A DNA stretch of 36,034 nt, taken from NCBI GenBank assembly GCA_002333425.1, contig DDBL01000229.1:1-36034 (forward strand), written 5' to 3'. This DNA comes from Leptospiraceae bacterium UBA2033 (GTDB taxonomy: Bacteria > Spirochaetota > Leptospiria > Leptospirales > Leptospiraceae). The notes below the pieces were generated by a model that was not told where the DNA came from, did not search any database, and saw nothing but the letters and a program-made list of their open reading frames with translations. Below, one piece after another: positions 32,788-36,034 of this stretch (position 1 is the first letter of the stretch; every line of letters begins with the position of its first letter). Position numbers and translations under genes: made by a program.

Positions 32788-33774
32788 ATGGAAGAATTAG
32801 TAAAGACAGAAGAAATACAAAAAGCAAAAGAAAAAATTAACGGACTTCTAGATGAGTTAAAAAAAGAAATTACGGGACAAACGCTTGTTATCCGAAATAT
32901 TATGACTTGTCTAGTTGCGCAGGGTCATGTGCTTCTAGAAGGGATGCCAGGACTTGCCAAGACCTTACTTGCAAAATCTATTGCGCATAGCATTGATTTG
33001 TCGTTCAAACGAATCCAGTTTACTCCCGATTTGCTTCCTGCTGATCTAATTGGGACTGTCATTTTTAATCCCAAGACAGCCAATTTTGAAACAAGGAAAG
33101 GTCCTATATTTACAGGATTTTTACTTGCTGATGAGATCAATCGTGCTCCTGCAAAAGTCCAATCGGCACTATTGCAATGTATGGAAGAGAGGATGGTAAC
33201 GATAGGCGATACAACCTTTCAGCTAGATGCGCCCTTTATGGTGCTTGCTACAGAAAATCCAATTGACCAAGAAGGAACATACCAACTTCCAGAGGCTCAA
33301 ATGGATAGATTTCTGATGAAGGTAAATGTCGATTATCCTGATGAGGCAGAAGAAGTCGCGATTTTGAGTCAACATGGAAGTGTATCTTCTAAGAATAAAG
33401 AAATTAAAAAAGTGCTAAGCCGCAAAGAAATCCAAGAAATTTCTTCTTTATCAGATAAAATATATATAGATGACAGACTCAAGGATTATATCGTAAAACT
33501 AGTCCGCAATACTCGCCCACAAACATCTAAGTTGGATGAAATAAAACCTTACGTTAAACATGGAGTATCCCCCAGAGCCTCACTTGCACTATTGCGTTGT
33601 GCTCGTGCCAATGCACTTTTAGAAGGTAGAAATTTTGTTGTTCCAGAGGACATTCGTTTTTCTATTTATGAAGTGATGCGACATCGTATGATATTAACCT
33701 TTGAAGCAGTATCCGAAGATGTAACTGTAGATTCATTGATTAAGACAATCCTAGAAGTAACAGCACTTCCCTAG
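32788..33774 (+). CDS. MoxR-family AAA+ ATPase
   Basis: The product has 328 residues. The AAA+ core has Walker A GMPGLAKT (52-59), Walker B LLADE (112-116) with DEINRAPAKVQSALLQCMEE, sensor-type ATENPIDQEGTYQLPEAQMDRF, and the C-terminal lid with HGVSPRASLALLR. MoxR ATPases act as chaperones that mature proteins with VWA domains, fitting the DUF58 and BatA genes that follow. ATG 32788 is chosen: the frame is open to 32713, but that would overlap the previous gene and add a non-homologous stretch. The upstream AGGA is rather distant (about 12 nt). Confidence 0.9.
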   Translation: MEELVKTEEIQKAKEKINGLLDELKKEITGQTLVIRNIMTCLVAQGHVLLEGMPGLAKTLLAKSIAHSIDLSFKRIQFTPDLLPADLIGTVIFNPKTANFETRKGPIFTGFLLADEINRAPAKVQSALLQCMEERMVTIGDTTFQLDAPFMVLATENPIDQEGTYQLPEAQMDRFLMKVNVDYPDEAEEVAILSQHGSVSSKNKEIKKVLSRKEIQEISSLSDKIYIDDRLKDYIVKLVRNTRPQTSKLDEIKPYVKHGVSPRASLALLRCARANALLEGRNFVVPEDIRFSIYEVMRHRMILTFEAVSEDVTVDSLIKTILEVTALP

Positions 33775-33825
33775 TTTTTGATGAGATATGAAATTTTTAT
33801 GAAAAGAGTAATTATTGTGGATCGC

Positions 33826-33865
33826 TTTCCTCCGTGTCTCAGTGACTCTGTGGCAAATCTTTCCT
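33826..33865 (-). repeat. CCACAGAG-family repeat between moxR and the DUF58 gene
   Basis: Read on the minus strand it starts GGAAAGATTTGCCACAGAG, then TCACTGAGACACGGAGG. It is the fullest copy in the window. Its first 21 bp match 32721-32741 exactly, and the remainder resembles 26856-26886. It fills most of the 112-bp gap before the DUF58 start. Confidence 0.6.
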
Positions 33866-33886
33866 CTTATCTGTAAAGGTTTAGCA

Positions 33887-34708
33887 ATGATATTAAAAGA
33901 ACTAGAAAAATTAATTCAAGAAATTGAATTAAAATACAAAAAGAAAATCCGAAGTAACCGTGCGGGGTCAATTCTTGTTAACCGCTCTGGAAGAGGTATG
34001 GACTTTAAGGAGTCCAGAGTCTACATGTATGGAGATGATATTCGTTTTGTAGATTGGAATGTTAGTTCTAGAATGGGTGAGCTTTATGTAAAACTATTTC
34101 ATGAAGAAAATGATAGAACGATCAATCTATTTCTTGATATTTCTAAATCCATGTCGTTTAACGGTGCCAATTCTTATACTAAGTTTTTTATTGGATTTCA
34201 ATTCCTTGCTTTTATTACGCTCCTTTCTTTAAATACGGGAGATAGAATCAATATTGTTTTATATTCTGATAAAGTCGAATTTGTGGCTCTTGGAATTAAA
34301 TCCAAAGCAGAGGCGTATAGAATTTTGCGTAAGATAAATGAATTCCCGACTGCAAATAAAACAGATCATCTACTTCCTTTGCAATATTTGAAAAATAAAA
34401 TTCCTCGTAATTCTATTTCGTATATAATGAGTGATTTTTCGGGGATAACGGATCTTACCCCTTATAAATCTCTTCTCGCTATCCATGAATTATATGGAAT
34501 TCGAATTACAGATCCGATCGAAAGTATGGATAATAAAGTTTTAAAGAATTTTTTTATAGAGAATCTGGAAACGAATAAAGGTGGAAGTTATTCTTCTACG
34601 TATTTGTCGGACACTGAAATATTAAATGATTTTTATAGATCGAATTTACTCAATCTCAAAACGGATTCTGATTTGGGTAAGTCAATTGTACGGTTCTTGA
34701 ATAGGTGA
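33887..34708 (+). CDS. DUF58 (VWA-like) protein of the Bat locus
   Basis: The product has 273 residues. Typical DUF58 features are SNRAGSILVNRSGRGMDFKESRVYMYGDDIRFVDWNVSSR, split here by the domain's conserved Y-x-x-G-D-D-x-R-x-x-D-W core, then TINLFLDISKSMSF with a partial MIDAS-like D-x-S-x-S. It probably works with the MoxR ATPase upstream. ATG 33887 is preferred, with AAAGG about 8 nt upstream. The open frame back to 33815 runs through the repeat and gives an unrelated leader. Its stop is followed at once by the leader of the next Bat gene. Confidence 0.85.
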   Translation: MILKELEKLIQEIELKYKKKIRSNRAGSILVNRSGRGMDFKESRVYMYGDDIRFVDWNVSSRMGELYVKLFHEENDRTINLFLDISKSMSFNGANSYTKFFIGFQFLAFITLLSLNTGDRINIVLYSDKVEFVALGIKSKAEAYRILRKINEFPTANKTDHLLPLQYLKNKIPRNSISYIMSDFSGITDLTPYKSLLAIHELYGIRITDPIESMDNKVLKNFFIENLETNKGGSYSSTYLSDTEILNDFYRSNLLNLKTDSDLGKSIVRFLNR

Positions 34709-34742
34709 GGCTGATGTTTAAATTTAAGAATAGTGTTTGTAT

Positions 34743-34836
34743 GTCACTCCTGAAACTTGCACTGAGTGAGTCGAATGTATTTTCTATCGGGGGTCTCAAA
34801 AAATACAGATTCCCGATAGAAAATTTCGGGAATGAC
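34743..34836. repeat. 94-bp imperfect palindromic element (REP/MITE-like)
   Basis: The ends GTCACTCCTGAAA and TTTCGGGAATGAC are inverted copies with two mismatches. Inside is a perfect 13-bp stem, ATTTTCTATCGGG (34779-34791) with CCCGATAGAAAAT (34812-34824), and a 20-nt loop. A TGCACTGAGTGAGTCGAATG stretch lies in the left half. From memory, ATTCCCGATA...GGGAATGAC and CACTGAG...GTCGAA strings occur as dispersed repeats in many genomes. The element ends at the base before ATG 34837. Confidence 0.7.
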
Positions 34837-35694
34837 ATGAAAAATATATTGCTTTGTCTAATATATCTTTTCTCTACCTTACTCTTTGCCGAAGTCACAG
34901 AGTCTTATTCCAAAAAATCAGTGCAAGTGGGGGAAGAATCAATTCTCGAAGTGAAATTTCGGACGGGAGATGTGGCAGAATGGAATTTACCTCCAAAAGG
35001 GTTGCTATTTTTGGATACAGATACAGAAACTCCAATAGGAGAATTAAAAGACATTACACAAACTCCGACCGAATTAAAATTTTACTATGTCTATTTTACA
35101 ACTGGAAACTTTAAAGCAAAACTCCGTTGGAAAAATGCGAAAGGCGAAGTAGTCGAAAGCCAAGAAACCTTAGAAGTCAAATCAGTATTAGCCGGTGAGA
35201 AAGAAGCACTAGATATTGCAGAGCCATTTGTATTTTCTGGATCTTACTTAGTTCGATTAATTCTTATCGTGTTTGTTGGACTTGTTTTAATCACTGGGCT
35301 TGCTTATGTTTTATTTTACTTTAAAAACAAAAAAAGAAATTCTCCGAAGGATGCAATATTTACAAAAATAGAAACGGGTGAAGATCCCAATTTTTATAAA
35401 AATAAACTCCAACAAATGATACTGTCCTCTGAGATGTCACATAAGGAATTTATATTTCTTTTGTCGGGATACATTAAAGAAAGAATTGGTGCAAAGTTAG
35501 ATAGTTCAGTTCTACATTTAACTCAATCAGAGATTCATGAAATTTTACAAAGTAAGTATCAAGTGGCAAATATAGAGTTACTCACAATAGACAATTATTT
35601 TAATTCGGTTAAATACATGCCGAATGAAGAGAAGATTACTCGTGATAATGCGCTTGGATTAATTAAATATTGGGATAGGATACTCATTCGATGA
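34837..35694 (+). CDS. Bat-locus membrane-anchored protein (DUF4381/BatD-like, tentative)
   Basis: The product has 285 residues. It begins with a signal peptide (MKNILLCLIYLFSTLLFAEV), a periplasmic beta domain of about 125 residues, one membrane segment (about LVRLILIVFVGLVLITGLAY) and a cytoplasmic helical domain ending KYWDRILIR. This resembles proteins encoded between DUF58 and VWA genes in bat loci; the exact family is uncertain. ATG 34837 is chosen for the signal peptide. It directly follows a palindromic repeat, whose terminal GGGA (5 nt upstream) may act as the Shine-Dalgarno. ATG 34714, with GAGG near the DUF58 stop, is in frame and would translate through the repeat, burying the signal sequence. 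The stop overlaps batA (ATGA). Confidence 0.65.
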   Translation: MKNILLCLIYLFSTLLFAEVTESYSKKSVQVGEESILEVKFRTGDVAEWNLPPKGLLFLDTDTETPIGELKDITQTPTELKFYYVYFTTGNFKAKLRWKNAKGEVVESQETLEVKSVLAGEKEALDIAEPFVFSGSYLVRLILIVFVGLVLITGLAYVLFYFKNKKRNSPKDAIFTKIETGEDPNFYKNKLQQMILSSEMSHKEFIFLLSGYIKERIGAKLDSSVLHLTQSEIHEILQSKYQVANIELLTIDNYFNSVKYMPNEEKITRDNALGLIKYWDRILIR

Positions 35695-36034
35695 ATTATT
35701 TCGAGAGACCAGAGATTTTATATACAATTCCTTTTGTTTTATTCTATACATTTATCTATTACAAACTTCGTTTTTATGAGAATAAAATGAAACTTAGTAT
35801 CGGAAATCAAGTGACGAAATCAGAAAATTTATTTTGGGAGAAGTGTAAGCTTTACTTTCCCTTCTTGCGATTTATCACTATTATCCTTCTCATTCTTTCT
35901 CTTGCTGGACCTGGGTCTGAGACAAGTTTACTTCCCGATGAAAAAAATGGAGTGGATATTATGATTGCGATTGACGTTTCAGGCTCGATGGTTAGAAGCA
36001 ATGATTTCCTACCTAAAAACAGATTAGAAGTATC
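35691..36034 (+). CDS. batA: BatA-like VWA-domain membrane protein (partial, runs off window)
   Basis: 114 residues are visible. An N-terminal hydrophobic segment (about 9-24) is followed by a second (about FLRFITIILLILSLAGPG). The start of a VWA domain comes next, IMIAIDVSGSMV, carrying the MIDAS motif D-x-S-x-S. This is the usual BatA layout of the aerotolerance/stress-related locus also described in Leptospira biflexa. ATG 35691 overlaps the previous stop by 4 bp, indicating translational coupling. The rest of the VWA domain and any C-terminal membrane segment lie beyond 36034. Confidence 0.88.
   Translation, partial: MNYFERPEILYTIPFVLFYTFIYYKLRFYENKMKLSIGNQVTKSENLFWEKCKLYFPFLRFITIILLILSLAGPGSETSLLPDEKNGVDIMIAIDVSGSMVRSNDFLPKNRLEV

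Noticed and set aside
33815..33886. Longer N-terminus for the DUF58 protein
   Set aside because: The extra frame is repeat-derived; AAAGG is properly spaced before ATG 33887.

Overview
The window looks like part of a spirochaete replicon, most likely from Leptospira or a close relative in the Leptospiraceae. The DNA is AT-rich (about one third G+C by eye). There are several lipoproteins with loose spirochaetal lipoboxes, a parA-parB-rep replication/partition block, a moxR/DUF58/Bat locus, and MBOAT plus SGNH gene sets of the kind common in leptospires. From memory, asd and metF sit on the second chromosome of Leptospira. Finding both a few kb from a plasmid-type parA-parB-rep block therefore suggests the origin region of a secondary chromosome (chromid). 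That assignment is inference.

Layout. 1-4800: outer-membrane uptake genes. These are the C-terminal remnant of one TonB-dependent receptor, a small lipoprotein, a second receptor split by a frameshift at an A7 run, and a second lipoprotein homologous to the first. 4815-7582: a helical-repeat protein, a polytopic membrane protein and a lipoprotein. 7595-10979 (minus strand): metF, preceded by a large tail-fibre-like protein with two discoidin-like domains and eight 32-residue repeats. 11127-13798 (minus strand): rep, parB and parA. The rep-parB gap holds a helically phased repeat array and a candidate antisense RNA with its own promoter and terminator. 13948-17184: a degenerate NtrC-like regulator followed by two paralogous proteins and a small protein, all of unknown function. 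17181-18334: a DnaQ-like exonuclease and a small zinc-ribbon protein.

18398-22349: MBOAT acyltransferase, SGNH-like protein and monofunctional peptidoglycan glycosyltransferase, which may form an envelope O-acylation and wall-synthesis cassette. 22424-26848: asd, a 647-residue protein of unknown function and pyruvate kinase, tightly coupled. 26906-30359: an SGNH-MBOAT fusion and a membrane-anchored coiled-coil protein. 30390-32750: an unusual protein joining an isochorismatase-like pseudoenzyme, a kinase-like domain and a dual-specificity-type phosphatase. 32788-36034: moxR, DUF58, a membrane-anchored Bat-locus protein and the start of batA, which runs off the window.

Several gene leaders and gene ends from 19.9 kb onward consist of short dispersed repeats (CCACAGAG type, AACACAGAT type and a 94-bp palindromic element). 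Some of these appear to supply coding or ribosome-binding sequence. The best candidates for something new are the antisense-RNA/phased-repeat control region of rep, the three-domain kinase/phosphatase protein, and the homopolymer-interrupted receptor with its lipoprotein partner family. No tRNA, rRNA, CRISPR array or transposase gene was seen.
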